A stretch of DNA of 32,067 nt. Source: Enterococcus avium ATCC 14025 (lineage in GTDB: Bacteria > Bacillota > Bacilli > Lactobacillales > Enterococcaceae). The DNA is taken from assembly GCF_000406965.1 (NCBI RefSeq), contig NZ_KE136364.1, positions 394,511 to 426,577 on the forward strand, in the 5' to 3' direction. The position numbers and the translations under genes were made by a program. Position 1 is the first letter of the stretch. Each line of letters begins with the position of its first letter. The notes beneath the pieces were generated by a model. The model was not told the origin of the DNA. It ran no database searches and saw nothing but the letters and a program-made list of their open reading frames with translations. Shown one piece after another: positions 6,415 to 15,846 of this stretch.

Positions 6415-7896
6415 GTGTCAGTCAGTCAAACGGTAAAAGATTTTGTTACTTTAGCTATTCAATCAGGCGGTTGGATGGAGATGGATCGTTTATATTTAGA
6501 AAATCGGGTTATTGCGATGATTGGGGAGAACTCCTTATCAAAAGCCGAAAATCGCATAGTATCAGAGAGTGCAGTTGAATTAGTCGATCAACTTTTAGTT
6601 CAAGCAGAAAAGAATCAAGTAATTAAGGATTTACAGGCTGAAAGAGATATGTTAGAAGCTCAACTGATGGATTTGATGACTCCACCACCCTCTGTTGTAA
6701 ATGCTTATTTCGCTCAGTACTATTCAAAGGATCCTGTCCAAGCGACAGATTATTTCTTCAAGTTAAGCAAAGACAATGATTATATCAAAACTCGAGAAAT
6801 TGCTCGTAATATTATTTTTCCTGCTAAAACAGAATACGGTGAGTTGGAAATTACAATTAATTTATCAAAACCAGAAAAGGATCCGAAGCAAATTGCCGCA
6901 GAAAGACAACTGAAGCAAGTCAATTATCCAGATTGCATGTTGTGTATGGAAAACGAAGGATACAAAGGACGAATGAATTATCCTGCACGGACCAATCATC
7001 GTATTATTCGAATGAATCTTGATGGCGAAAGCTGGGGCTTCCAATATTCACCGTACGCTTATTACAATGAGCACTGTATTATTTTATCGGAAGAACATCG
7101 CCCAATGAAGATAACAAAAGCAACTTTTCGACGTCTGTTAAAAATCATAGAAGTCCTGCCGCATTATTTTGTTGGCTCAAATGCGGACTTGCCAATTGTT
7201 GGTGGGTCTATTCTTTCTCATGATCATTACCAAGGTGGGCGACATACTTTTCCGATGGCTGTGGCCGAGATTGAACGAAATTTTGAGCTGAAAGATTTTC
7301 CAAATGTCAAAGCCGGTATTGTTAAGTGGCCAATGTCTGTGATTCGTTTACAAGGAAAAAATCAAGAAGATTTGATTGAAGCATCACAATTAATTTTTGA
7401 AAAATGGCAAAATTATTCGGACGAGGCATTGCAAATCGTAGCTCAAACTGCAGATGGCACACCTCATCATACAATTACGCCAATTGCTCGCCGAAAAGAC
7501 GATTTATTTGAAATGGATCTAGTTTTACGAGATAACAATGTCTCTGAAGAGTTTCCTGACGGTATTTTTCACCCTCATCCAGATGTTCAACATATTAAGA
7601 AGGAAAATATTGGACTGATTGAAGTGATGGGATTGGCTGTTTTACCTCCACGTCTAGAATCAGAGTTAAAAGAAGTTGAAAAATACTTATTAGCTGAAAA
7701 AAATGATATTGCTGATTATCACCTAAAATGGGCAGAGGAATTAAAAGCCGATGCTCAAATTACACAAGAAAATGTAACTCAAGTTGTCCAAAAAGCAGTA
7801 GGAGCAGTTTTTGCTCGCGTTTTGGAAGATGCAGGAGTTTTTAAACGGGATGTCGAAGGGCAAGAAGGATTTACACGCTTTATTAAAACTTTGTAG
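6415..7896 (+). CDS. galT: galactose-1-phosphate uridylyltransferase, class II (firmicute type)
   Basis: GalT swaps UMP between UDP-glucose and galactose-1-phosphate. At 493 aa this is the long class II form found in Bacillales/Lactobacillales rather than the roughly 350-aa E. coli form. Marks include CMLCMENEGYKGR near residue 180, the active-site-like HDHYQGGRH (about 270), and a conserved HPHPDVQHIKKENIG segment near residue 390. The start is GTG 6415 after AGGAGG, 11 bases past the galE stop, so translation is tightly linked. Galactokinase (galK) is not in the window, so the pathway's first step must be encoded elsewhere or galactose-1-P must come from another route. Confidence 0.95.
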   Translation: MSVSQTVKDFVTLAIQSGGWMEMDRLYLENRVIAMIGENSLSKAENRIVSESAVELVDQLLVQAEKNQVIKDLQAERDMLEAQLMDLMTPPPSVVNAYFAQYYSKDPVQATDYFFKLSKDNDYIKTREIARNIIFPAKTEYGELEITINLSKPEKDPKQIAAERQLKQVNYPDCMLCMENEGYKGRMNYPARTNHRIIRMNLDGESWGFQYSPYAYYNEHCIILSEEHRPMKITKATFRRLLKIIEVLPHYFVGSNADLPIVGGSILSHDHYQGGRHTFPMAVAEIERNFELKDFPNVKAGIVKWPMSVIRLQGKNQEDLIEASQLIFEKWQNYSDEALQIVAQTADGTPHHTITPIARRKDDLFEMDLVLRDNNVSEEFPDGIFHPHPDVQHIKKENIGLIEVMGLAVLPPRLESELKEVEKYLLAEKNDIADYHLKWAEELKADAQITQENVTQVVQKAVGAVFARVLEDAGVFKRDVEGQEGFTRFIKTL

Positions 7897-8892
<996 letters not shown>

Positions 8893-8936
8893 TTTTCAAA
8901 ACTGTAAAATTTTCATGAAAAAAATTCAATTAGCAA

Positions 8937-8991
8937 CCGAATGATCATTTTCCTATCAAATATGATAGTGGATGATTGTTCGGCTTTTTTT
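8937..8991 (+). terminator. long hairpin terminator of the gal operon
   Basis: The outer stem CCGAA (8937-8941)/TTCGG (8979-8983) encloses a longer imperfect stem including TATCA/TGATA, followed by CTTTTTTT. It lies 44 bases past the galR stop. Confidence 0.8.
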
Positions 8992-9051
8992 CTGTCAATT
9001 TAAGGAAAGCAGAAATCTTTGAACAGTTAGTAGGAAAGCAAATATAGTTTG

Positions 9052-9060
9052 TGTTAAAAT
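9052..9060 (+). promoter_or_regulatory. extended -10 promoter for tsaB operon
   Basis: TGTTAAAAT (9052-9060) is an extended -10 element (TG, one base, TAAAAT) 34 bases before the tsaB ATG. No good -35 was found, which is usual for extended -10 promoters. Confidence 0.45.
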
Positions 9061-9093
9061 ATTGCTATCTTAAATGCGAGGAAATGAAATTTC

Positions 9094-9801
9094 ATGAAAT
9101 TATTAGCGATGGATACATCCAATCAAACATTAGCTGTGGCAGTTTTAGAAAATGAAAAGCTGTTAGCTCACTTTCAATTAAATCGAAAAATGAATCATAG
9201 TTTGACCTTAATGCCGGCGATCGAGTCGGTGATGCAGGCAAGCGGATTAGAGCCTGCTGATTTGGACCGGATTGTCGTAGCCAAGGGTCCAGGATCGTAC
9301 ACGGGTATCCGAATCGCTGTAACAACCGCGAAAACTTTAGCAGAAACACTGAAAATTGAATTGACCACAGTTTCTAGTTTGGCGGTGATTGCTGGAAACA
9401 TACATACAGATAAATTAATTATCCCAATGATGGATGCTCGTCGTAACAATGTCTACGCGAGTGCATATCGCTGGGAAAATCATAGACTAGTTAATATTTT
9501 AGCTGATCAGCATATCGCGTTAATCGATTTGTTGAAGCAGATTAAAGAACCAGCGTATTTTGTTGGTGAGGCCTATAAGTTTAATGAGCAAATCATGTCT
9601 GCGATACCAACCGCGGAAGTTTCTGAAGCGGATGAGTTGAACTTGCCTAATGGTATTGTTTTAGGAAATCTAGGTTTTCTTGCGCAACCTGTTGAAAATG
9701 TTCATGGATTGGTACCAGAATATTTGAAGCGAGTGGAGGCAGAAGAAAAATGGTTGGAGAATCATCAGCCAGAGGACGAAAACTATGTTGAAAAAATTTA
9801 G
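9094..9801 (+). CDS. tsaB: tRNA threonylcarbamoyladenosine biosynthesis protein TsaB
   Basis: TsaB is the scaffold partner of TsaD in making t6A37 on ANN-decoding tRNAs. The 235-aa protein has the actin-like (ASKHA) N-terminus MKLLAMDTSNQTLAVAV and the signature VVAKGPGSYTGIRIAVTTAK near residues 68-88, followed by SSLAVIAGN. Like other TsaB proteins it lacks the metal-binding HxxxH of TsaD, so it is a non-catalytic paralogue. ATG 9094 follows GAGGAAATG. Its 3' end overlaps rimI by 17 bases. The tsaB-rimI-(rimI)-tsaD order is the common firmicute arrangement and supports co-expression of the t6A complex. Confidence 0.95.
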   Translation: MKLLAMDTSNQTLAVAVLENEKLLAHFQLNRKMNHSLTLMPAIESVMQASGLEPADLDRIVVAKGPGSYTGIRIAVTTAKTLAETLKIELTTVSSLAVIAGNIHTDKLIIPMMDARRNNVYASAYRWENHRLVNILADQHIALIDLLKQIKEPAYFVGEAYKFNEQIMSAIPTAEVSEADELNLPNGIVLGNLGFLAQPVENVHGLVPEYLKRVEAEEKWLENHQPEDENYVEKI

Positions 9802-10333
9802 CGGATTAGTAAGAACGATCCTTTATGGGAAACAATACCCTTTCAATGCTAAAAGCGTGATTTTAGGCGATGAAGAATTTTTATTGAGAGAAATCATTGA
9901 CCAAGATATCAAAGAATTGATTGCTCTAGAGCGTGATGTTTATTTTGGTGAAACCCCTTGGACTAAAAGTGCATTTCTTTCAGAAATTCATTCGCCGATC
10001 CCTCATTTGTATATCTGCATGGTAACGAGACAATCAACTATTGCGGGGTTTATTGGTAGTCGTTTGATTGGTAACGATACCCACATTACCAATATAGCAG
10101 TAGCAACTGCATTTCAAAATCGTGGGATTGGTAAGCTATTGATTGACGAAGTCGAAAATTTCGCTATAATGAACGATTGTGAAACACTCTCCTTAGAAGT
10201 ACGTCTCAGTAATACCGATGCTCAGCGTTTATATCGGCGATTGGGATTTTCTGCACGGAATATTAGAAAAAATTATTACACTGAGAATAACGAGGATGCT
10301 TTGGACATGATTAAACGTTTGGAAGTGGGATAG
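9785..10333 (+). CDS. rimI: RimI-type GNAT N-acetyltransferase, N-terminally extended
   Basis: RimI enzymes transfer acetyl from acetyl-CoA to the N-terminal amine of ribosomal protein S18 and sometimes other proteins. The GNAT core (about residues 36-180) has the acetyl-CoA loop FQNRGIGKLLID (Q/RxxGxG), preceded by ITNIAVA and followed by EVRLSNTDAQRLYRRLGF, all RimI hallmarks. At 182 aa it is about 30 residues longer than E. coli RimI because of a basic N-terminal leader beginning MLKKFSGLVRTILYGKQYP. ATG 9785 overlaps tsaB by 17 bases with GAGGA just upstream, so the extension is probably real. A second GNAT of the same type follows directly. Confidence 0.9.
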   Translation: MLKKFSGLVRTILYGKQYPFNAKSVILGDEEFLLREIIDQDIKELIALERDVYFGETPWTKSAFLSEIHSPIPHLYICMVTRQSTIAGFIGSRLIGNDTHITNIAVATAFQNRGIGKLLIDEVENFAIMNDCETLSLEVRLSNTDAQRLYRRLGFSARNIRKNYYTENNEDALDMIKRLEVG

Positions 10334-10759
10334 TTGGAAGAGTTAGCAAGAAGATTTTGGGAGATCAGCCAAACTGCGTATGCTTTTGACTCTCCGTGGA
10401 CGATCAGTCAATTTGTCAGCGATATGAGACAATCTCATAGCCATTATTTCTCAGAAGAAACAGAGATTATCGCTTTTCTGGGATTTCATCAAGTATGTGA
10501 TGAAATCGAAATTACGAATATCGCTTCTGAAATAAAGGGTCAAGGACATGGCAAAAAGCTAATGAAACGCTTGATTCGTTATGCAGAGTCACAGAAAATA
10601 GCGAGTATTTTTCTAGAAGTACGTGCTTCGAATCGAGAGGCGCGTCTTTTTTATGAGAAGTTCGGCTTTCAAGAAATTGGAATTCGAAAAAAATATTATC
10701 AGCACCCTCAAGAAGATGCGGTACTGATGTCTTTGAAAGTAGGAAATGCAGATGAATGA
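10334..10759 (+). CDS. second RimI-like GNAT acetyltransferase
   Basis: This 141-aa GNAT-fold protein carries the SPWTISQF N-terminal motif seen in RimI (TPWTKSAF in its neighbour), EITNIAS, the acetyl-CoA loop [10 protein letters not shown], and [18 protein letters not shown]. Its TTG start at 10334 directly abuts the previous stop (331-333), with AAGTGGGA upstream in the end of rimI, so translation is probably coupled. Its end overlaps the start of tsaD. Two adjacent RimI paralogues suggest a tandem duplication with one copy diverging. Which one acetylates S18 cannot be told from sequence; substrates of the second copy are unknown. Confidence 0.85.
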   Translation: MEELARRFWEISQTAYAFDSPWTISQFVSDMRQSHSHYFSEETEIIAFLGFHQVCDEIEITNIASEIKGQGHGKKLMKRLIRYAESQKIASIFLEVRASNREARLFYEKFGFQEIGIRKKYYQHPQEDAVLMSLKVGNADE

Positions 10760-11774
10760 AAAAGAACTTATCTTGGCAATCGAAAGCAGCTGTGATGAAA
10801 CGAGTGTGGCAGTAATCGAAAATGGCGAAAAAATTCTATCCAATATTGTTGCTTCGCAAATTAAAAGTCATAAACGTTTTGGCGGGGTTGTTCCAGAAGT
10901 GGCTAGCCGCCATCATGTGGAACAAATTACTATTTGTATCGAAGAAGCATTGATTGAAGCAAATGTAACAGCAAAAGATCTCAGTGCTGTAGCAGTTACC
11001 TATGGACCAGGGCTTGTGGGAGCTCTATTGATTGGTTTGAGTGCAGCCAAAGCTTTTGCCTGGGCCAATGGACTTCCATTATTACCAATCAACCATATGG
11101 CAGGACATATTTATGCAGCGCGTCTAGTTGAACCATTAGAGTTTCCCTTGATGGCTTTGTTAGTTAGTGGCGGACATACTGAATTGGTTTATATGGAAAA
11201 AGATGGCTCGTTTGAGATTATCGGTGAGACTCGTGATGATGCAGCTGGTGAAGCCTATGATAAAGTTGGGCGTGTATTGGGATTAAGCTATCCCAGTGGT
11301 AAAGAAATAGATGAATTGGCACACCAAGGAGAAGATACGTATGATTTTCCTCGTGCCATGATCAAAGAAGATAATTTTGATTTTAGTTTTAGTGGGTTGA
11401 AGAGTGCTTTTATAAACTTGACTCATAACGCTGAACAACGCGGAGAAAAATTAGATAAGAAAAATTTAGCAGCAAGCTTTCAAGCAAGTGTCGTTGAGGT
11501 TTTAGTGACAAAGACAATTAAGGCGTGCAAAACGTATCCAGTTAAACAATTGATCGTTGCTGGCGGTGTTGCGGCTAATAAAGGGCTACGGGAGAAAATG
11601 TCCTTTGCAATTAGCGAGGAATTACCTACCATGAAACTGATTGTACCGCCACTACGCTTATGCGGCGATAATGCAGCAATGATTGGAGCCGCGGCTCATA
11701 TTGAGCTGCAAAAACATCATTTTGCAGAAATGAACTTAAATGCTAATCCAAGTTTAGCATTCCAACACATCTAA
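10752..11774 (+). CDS. tsaD: tRNA N6-adenosine threonylcarbamoyltransferase TsaD
   Basis: TsaD transfers the threonylcarbamoyl group from TC-AMP to A37 of tRNAs reading ANN codons, with TsaB and TsaE. The 340-aa protein starts [16 protein letters not shown] and has the metal-binding HMAGH (His115, His119), [12 protein letters not shown], the [13 protein letters not shown] box, and a C-terminal [12 protein letters not shown] and CGDNAAMIG. Length is normal. The ATG at 10752 is preferred (AGGA at 10741-10744, seven bases away); ATG 10746 in the same frame is too close to that site. It overlaps the preceding acetyltransferase gene by eight bases, indicating coupling in the tsaB operon. Confidence 0.97.
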   Translation: MNEKELILAIESSCDETSVAVIENGEKILSNIVASQIKSHKRFGGVVPEVASRHHVEQITICIEEALIEANVTAKDLSAVAVTYGPGLVGALLIGLSAAKAFAWANGLPLLPINHMAGHIYAARLVEPLEFPLMALLVSGGHTELVYMEKDGSFEIIGETRDDAAGEAYDKVGRVLGLSYPSGKEIDELAHQGEDTYDFPRAMIKEDNFDFSFSGLKSAFINLTHNAEQRGEKLDKKNLAASFQASVVEVLVTKTIKACKTYPVKQLIVAGGVAANKGLREKMSFAISEELPTMKLIVPPLRLCGDNAAMIGAAAHIELQKHHFAEMNLNANPSLAFQHI

Positions 11775-11782
11775 CGCCTTGC

Positions 11783-11788
11783 TATAAT
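11783..11788 (+). promoter_or_regulatory. candidate -10 box upstream of the 147-aa protein gene
   Basis: A perfect TATAAT lies 20 bases before the ATG at 11809. No strong -35 exists at 17 bases (TTCCAA). If used, the transcript would start almost at the AAGGAGG ribosome site. Confidence 0.4.
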
Positions 11789-11808
11789 GAGGTCAAGGAG
11801 GCGATTAG

Positions 11809-12252
11809 ATGAAAAATTCTTGGCAAGAGCAATTTCCAATCGATCTACAGCCAACCATGGAACAGATGAAAGAATATGTAACTGCCACTTATTTTGAAAA
11901 ATTAATGGATTATTTGACAGTAGAATATCAGCCTAAATTTTCCATCGAATATTCGAAGGAGAAAGGCCGATTCGGCGGGTGGCATGTAAAAGCGAAAAAG
12001 TACGGTGGTAATATAGGCACGATTTATTTTCTAGATGACAACGCTAGAATGATGGTTGTTGTATCTGATCTCTATCAGGAAGAATTAGCAGAGAACATTG
12101 CTTCAATGTCACAATCCGTTCAGCAAACGTTTAAAGAGGACAAACCAGTTATGGGCGGTCACTGGTTTGTCGTTGAACTTACTTCCGAGCAAGCATTTAC
12201 TGATCTTAAATATCTAATTACATTGCGTATTCGAAAATTGCAAAAAAAGTAG
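11809..12252 (+). CDS. small cytoplasmic protein, possibly DUF3788-like
   Basis: This 147-aa protein has no signal peptide or membrane helix. The sequence (FSIEYSKEKGRFGGWHVKAKKYGG, here only partly quoted, then TIYFLDDNARMMVVVSD and a GGHWFVVEL segment) looks like the DUF3788 pattern, in which a phosphate- or nucleotide-like pocket is suspected but no function is known. That assignment is tentative. ATG 11809 has a strong AAGGAGG site. A T-tailed hairpin follows at 12279. It may read through from tsaD or use its own -10. I cannot assign a role. Confidence 0.6.
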   Translation: MKNSWQEQFPIDLQPTMEQMKEYVTATYFEKLMDYLTVEYQPKFSIEYSKEKGRFGGWHVKAKKYGGNIGTIYFLDDNARMMVVVSDLYQEELAENIASMSQSVQQTFKEDKPVMGGHWFVVELTSEQAFTDLKYLITLRIRKLQKK

Positions 12253-12278
12253 TCACTTAAGCAGCTGTTTTTTTTAGG

Positions 12279-12304
12279 AAAAGAGAATAAGAATGTTCTC
12301 TTTT
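12279..12304 (+). terminator. weak intrinsic terminator after the 147-aa protein gene
   Basis: AAAAGAGAA (12279-12287) pairs perfectly with TTCTCTTTT (12296-12304) across an 8-base loop. The U-tail is part of the stem, so strength is uncertain. It is the only stem downstream of this gene before the gap. Confidence 0.55.
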
Positions 12305-12500
12305 GGTTATGTTGGTTCTAGGCTTTAAAATTTCTTGTTTACTTTAGGCTTATCTGTCGAACTAATTGATGCTTTCATTGCAGTGAAACCTTTGATTTCT
12401 AGATGACATACGGTCTTCAACTTGAAAGCGAGCTTGTCGCGCAAGAGTATTCATCTGTAAGCTGAATCTCATCAAAACTCGTTAAACGAACAAATAGATG
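12305..12500. other. gene-poor gap; possible degenerate repeat or short RNA region
   Basis: About 200 bases between two terminator-like hairpins with no ORF that looks real. Base composition is less AT-rich in 12405-12460 than in nearby spacers. On the minus strand several short frames run through the same stretch (one includes CHLEIKGFTAMKASIS, another FQVEDRMSSRN), broken by stops. On the plus strand there is only a 20-codon frame with no ribosome site. It could be a worn repeat or gene remnant, or a short RNA ended by the terminator at 12501. I cannot decide from sequence. Confidence 0.3.
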
Positions 12501-12533
12501 GCTTCCTTGAAATTCTTCTAAGGAAGCTTTTTT
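12501..12533 (+). terminator. strong intrinsic terminator without an obvious upstream gene
   Basis: GCTTCCTT (12501-12508) pairs perfectly with AAGGAAGC (12520-12527), followed by six T. It is 250 bases past the nearest plus-strand stop and after another hairpin, so it may end a short untranslated transcript or back up the first terminator ahead of arcB. Confidence 0.8.
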
Positions 12534-12556
12534 ATATAAATATTTCAAAATTGAGG

Positions 12557-12628
12557 TTGATACTTTCATTTTATTCAGTTATTATGAATAAAAATGAAAT
12601 AATGTTGGATGTAACGAATGAATATTCA
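12557..12628 (+). promoter_or_regulatory. arcB promoter with ARG-box-like operators
   Basis: TTGATA (12557-12562), 17 bases, TATTAT (12580-12585) form the promoter. Two ARG-box-like half elements face each other across it: TTTCATTTTATTCA (12564-12577) and TGAATAAAAATGAAA (12585-12599), making a large dyad that covers the spacer and the start site. A third motif, TGAATATTCA, lies at 12619-12628 just before the ribosome site. These match the TGAAT/ATTCA core known for ArgR/AhrC operators in Firmicutes. Control by the linked argR is inferred. Confidence 0.7.
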
Positions 12629-12645
12629 AAAATGGAGGCGTTATG

Positions 12646-13659
12646 ATGATGAATATCTTTCAAGGGAAAAGTTTTTTAAAGGAAACGGATTTTACTAAAG
12701 ATGAGTTGCTTTATTTGATTGATTTTGCAGCACATTTAAAAGAATTAAAGAAACAAAATATTCCGCATAAATATTTAGCGGGGAAAAATATTGCGTTACT
12801 TTTTGAAAAGACCTCTACGCGTACGAGGGCGGCTTTTACGACAGCCGCTAATGATTTAGGTGCTCATCCCGAATATTTAGGTAAAAATGATATTCAATTG
12901 GGAAAAAAAGAGTCTGTAGAGGATACAGCAAAAGTGTTAGGCAGTATGTTTGATGGTATTGAATATCGAGGATTTTCACAAACGGCAGTTGAAGCTTTGG
13001 CAGAACATTCTGGGGTACCCGTTTGGAATGGCCTCACTGACGCATGGCACCCAACTCAAATGTTGGCAGACTTTTTAACGATCAAGGAGCACTTTGGAAA
13101 GTTGGAGGATCTGACTTTGGCCTATGTGGGTGATGGACGAAACAATGTAGCAAACTCACTGCTAATTACCAGTGCCATTTTGGGTGTAAATATCTCAATC
13201 GTAACTCCAGAAAAACTATCTCCAGAACAAAATTTGATTACGATCGCTGAAAAATACGCTGAAGAATCCGAGTCAAAGGTTTTAGTGACAGATGACATTG
13301 ACAAGGGAGTAGCGCAGGCTGATATTATTTATACCGATGTATGGGTATCGATGGGCGAAGAGGCGGCTTTCAAAGAGCGAATTGATTTATTGTTGCCTTA
13401 TCAGGTCAATCAAACACTAATGGAAAAAACTCAGAAAGCGGAAACGATTTTCTTACATTGCTTACCAGCATTTCATGATCTTGAAACAAAAGTTGCCGAA
13501 GAAATCAAAGAAAAATATAATTTAGCTGAAATGGAAGTGACAGATGATGTTTTTCGTGCCGAGAATGCATTACAATTCCAACAAGCTGAAAACCGTATGC
13601 ATACGATCAAGGCGGTGATGGCAGCAACATTAGGAAATTTGTTCATTCCGAAAGCATAA
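12646..13659 (+). CDS. arcB: ornithine carbamoyltransferase, catabolic ArcB type
   Basis: The enzyme interconverts citrulline plus phosphate with ornithine plus carbamoyl phosphate; in the arginine deiminase route it runs toward carbamoyl phosphate for ATP. The protein (about 337 aa) has the carbamoyl-phosphate motif STRTR (about 57-61), the HPTQ site ([10 protein letters not shown]), the ornithine-side DVWVSMG loop typical of true OTCases, and HCLPAFHD. Overall it is very like enterococcal ArcB. Three consecutive ATGs (12643, 12646, 12649) follow GGAGG; the middle one has the best spacing. Unusually there is no arcA or arcC beside it, only argS downstream, so it could also serve biosynthesis. 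ARG-box-like sites precede it. Confidence 0.93.
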   Translation: MMNIFQGKSFLKETDFTKDELLYLIDFAAHLKELKKQNIPHKYLAGKNIALLFEKTSTRTRAAFTTAANDLGAHPEYLGKNDIQLGKKESVEDTAKVLGSMFDGIEYRGFSQTAVEALAEHSGVPVWNGLTDAWHPTQMLADFLTIKEHFGKLEDLTLAYVGDGRNNVANSLLITSAILGVNISIVTPEKLSPEQNLITIAEKYAEESESKVLVTDDIDKGVAQADIIYTDVWVSMGEEAAFKERIDLLLPYQVNQTLMEKTQKAETIFLHCLPAFHDLETKVAEEIKEKYNLAEMEVTDDVFRAENALQFQQAENRMHTIKAVMAATLGNLFIPKA

Positions 13660-13730
13660 AGTATTTTTCCCGACTAGTCAGATGAAGTTTTTTCTGTTAA
13701 TATAAATGCCAGATAATTATTTCATCGATG

Positions 13731-13925
13731 AAAAAGAGAAGTCTATTGTGCAGTTTTTTAGCGAGTTCGGGCAGGTGGGAGCCGAATAAACAAAAATAGA
13801 GGGCGCACTTTTGAGATGAAGCGGCAGCTACCGTTATAGCCTAAGCTGGTCATTTATGACAATAAGAGTGGTACCGCGGGAATTCTCGTCTCTGATGTAT
13901 TTATACATCAGAGATTTTTTTGTTT
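13731..13925 (+). ncRNA. T-box leader of argS (tRNA-Arg sensing riboswitch)
   Basis: The conserved T-box sequence AGAGTGGTACCGCGG (about 13865-13879) is unmistakable. Upstream is Stem I: TCTATT (13742-13747) pairs with AATAGA (13795-13800), capped by a TTCGG/CCGAA hairpin with an AGGTGGGAG loop. The specifier loop on the 3' side reads GGGCGCA, giving CGC (13804-13806) as probable Arg specifier followed by the usual A. The competing terminator is TCTCTGATGTA (13889-13899) with TACATCAGAGA (13904-13914) and a T-run. Uncharged tRNA-Arg would favour the antiterminator and raise argS expression. Confidence 0.95.
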
Positions 13926-14011
13926 TATTTTGACTCTTCAATTCATCAACGAAGCGTTGAGGACTAGTCACTTTTTTATCTTTAGAAAAGTATTTATAAG
14001 GAGGAATTTGG

Positions 14012-15703
14012 ATGAATAATAAAGATATCGTTGCACAAGCTGTTTTTGAAGCAGTTAAGGAAAATCTGACATTGCCAGAAGTTGAACGTTTACTAGAAAA
14101 TCCTAAATCAGTTGATCATGGGGATGTTGCTTTTCCCACATTTGCTTTAGCAAAAGTTTTTCGTAAAGCGCCACAGCAAATTGCTGCAGAATTAGTAGAA
14201 CAAATCAATCCAGAAGCGTTTGAAAAAATTGAAGTGGTCGGCCCATATTTAAACTTCTTTATGAAAAAAGAAGTTATTTCAAGTATGGTCTTAAAACAAA
14301 TTCTGAAGGAAGAAAATCATTTTGGTGATAGTAATATTGGAAATGAAGGCAATGTGACGATTGATATGTCTTCACCAAATATTGCAAAACCTATTTCAAT
14401 GGGGCATTTACGCTCGACCGTTATTGGTAATTCTATCAGCTTGATTCTAAGCAAAATTGGTTATAATCCAATCAAAATCAATCACCTAGGAGACTGGGGA
14501 ACCCAATTCGGGAAACTGATTGTTGCTTATAAAAAATGGGGATCAGAAGAGAAGGTTAAAGCTGAACCAATCAATGAACTGCTACGTCTATATGTAGAAT
14601 TTCATGAAAAAGCCGAAGATGAACCGGAGTTGAACGATGAAGCTCGAGCTTGGTTCAAAAAACTGGAAGAAAATGATCAAGAGGCTTTAGACCTATGGAA
14701 ATGGTTCCGCAGTGAATCGTTGAAAGAGTTCAATAAAATTTACGGTATGCTGGAAGTAGAATTTGATTCCTATAATGGCGAAGCTTTTTATAATGATAAG
14801 ATGGATGAAGTTGTCACAATGTTGGAAGAAAAACATTTATTACAAACCAACGAGGGAGCCGAAATCGTCGATCTTGAAAAATACGATTTGAATCCCGCAT
14901 TGATTAAAAAATCCGACGGGGCAACCTTATACATTACACGTGATTTAGCAGCGGCACTTTATCGCAAGCGTGAGTATAATTTTGTTAAATCACTATATGT
15001 TGTTGGAAATGAACAAAGTGGGCACTTCAAACAATTGAAAGCTGTTTTGAAGGAAATGGATTTTGATTGGTCAGACGAAATGGTTCATATCCCATTTGGC
15101 TTGATTACAAAAGATGGGAAGAAATTGTCTACTCGTAAAGGGAAAATCGTTTTGTTAGAAGAAGTTCTAAATGAAGCAAAAGATTCCGCACTTGCACAAA
15201 TCCAAGAAAAAAATCCCGATTTGCCAAATAAAGAAGAAGTAGCTCATCAAGTGGGCGTTGGCGCGGTAGTCTTCCATGATTTAAAAAATGATCGTTTAAA
15301 TAACTTCGATTTTAGTTTAGAAGAAGTAGTACGCTTTGAAGGAGAAACAGGCCCCTACGTTCAATATACTCATGCACGTGCTATGACTGTTTTGGAAAAA
15401 GGAAATTTTGCTGTTGATTCAGAAGCAATATATGCTTTAAACGATTCTGATAGTTGGGAAATCATCAAGTTATTGCAAAGCTATCCAGAAGTAGTGATGC
15501 AAGCGGCTGATCAGTATGAACCATCTGTGATTGCAAAGCATTCGATTAAACTAGCTCAAGCGTTCAATAAATACTATGCTCACACGAAAATTTTAGTTGA
15601 AGATGAACAAAAAGAGGCTCGTTTGGCATTGGTTCATGCTGTAACAATAATCTTGAAAGAGGATCTACGTTTGTTAGGAGTTCACGCACCTAATAAAATG
15701 TAG
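14012..15703 (+). CDS. argS: arginyl-tRNA synthetase
   Basis: ArgRS charges tRNA-Arg with arginine. This 563-aa class I synthetase has the N-terminal Arg-S additional domain (about 1-90), the HIGH-like signature in [10 protein letters not shown] (about 130-139), the KMSKS-like LSTRKG (372-377) and a C-terminal DALR-type anticodon-binding domain ending [10 protein letters not shown]. Length is normal. ATG 14012 follows AAGGAGG. Expression is controlled by the T-box at 13731-13925. There is no strong terminator between arcB and the T-box, so some read-through from arcB is possible, and the promoter of the T-box transcript is not clear. The short hairpin TCAACGaagCGTTGA lies between T-box terminator and gene. 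Confidence 0.97.
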   Translation: MNNKDIVAQAVFEAVKENLTLPEVERLLENPKSVDHGDVAFPTFALAKVFRKAPQQIAAELVEQINPEAFEKIEVVGPYLNFFMKKEVISSMVLKQILKEENHFGDSNIGNEGNVTIDMSSPNIAKPISMGHLRSTVIGNSISLILSKIGYNPIKINHLGDWGTQFGKLIVAYKKWGSEEKVKAEPINELLRLYVEFHEKAEDEPELNDEARAWFKKLEENDQEALDLWKWFRSESLKEFNKIYGMLEVEFDSYNGEAFYNDKMDEVVTMLEEKHLLQTNEGAEIVDLEKYDLNPALIKKSDGATLYITRDLAAALYRKREYNFVKSLYVVGNEQSGHFKQLKAVLKEMDFDWSDEMVHIPFGLITKDGKKLSTRKGKIVLLEEVLNEAKDSALAQIQEKNPDLPNKEEVAHQVGVGAVVFHDLKNDRLNNFDFSLEEVVRFEGETGPYVQYTHARAMTVLEKGNFAVDSEAIYALNDSDSWEIIKLLQSYPEVVMQAADQYEPSVIAKHSIKLAQAFNKYYAHTKILVEDEQKEARLALVHAVTIILKEDLRLLGVHAPNKM

Positions 15704-15718
15704 TGTCATAGAATTTGG

Positions 15719-15755
15719 AAAAGAAGTTGTGAGGATAACCTTGCAACTTCTTTTT
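15719..15755 (+). terminator. intrinsic terminator after argS
   Basis: AAAAGAAGTTG (15719-15729) pairs with CAACTTCTTTT (15744-15754), 11 bp, followed by T. It lies 16 bases past the argS stop. Confidence 0.88.
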
Positions 15756-15770
15756 GTATTTCAAATTTTT

Positions 15771-15831
15771 TTGCTGAAACAACACAAACTGTGGTATACT
15801 TTGACAAAATAAAAAAGGTGTCAAGACACCT
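15771..15831 (+). promoter_or_regulatory. lipoprotein gene promoter with leader hairpin
   Basis: TTGCTG (15771-15776), 18 bases, and an extended -10 TGGTATACT (15792-15800) form the promoter. The start site is followed at once by the tight inverted repeat AGGTGTC-aa-GACACCT (15816-15831), which ends exactly where the AGGAAGG ribosome site (15832-15838) begins. The stem could influence translation or mRNA stability. Confidence 0.65.
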
Positions 15832-15846
15832 AGGAAGGCGCATTGT

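Noticed and set aside
12305-12500. tRNA or known riboswitch in the gap before arcB
   Set aside because: No cloverleaf, no CCA end, and no recognisable riboswitch core could be drawn.
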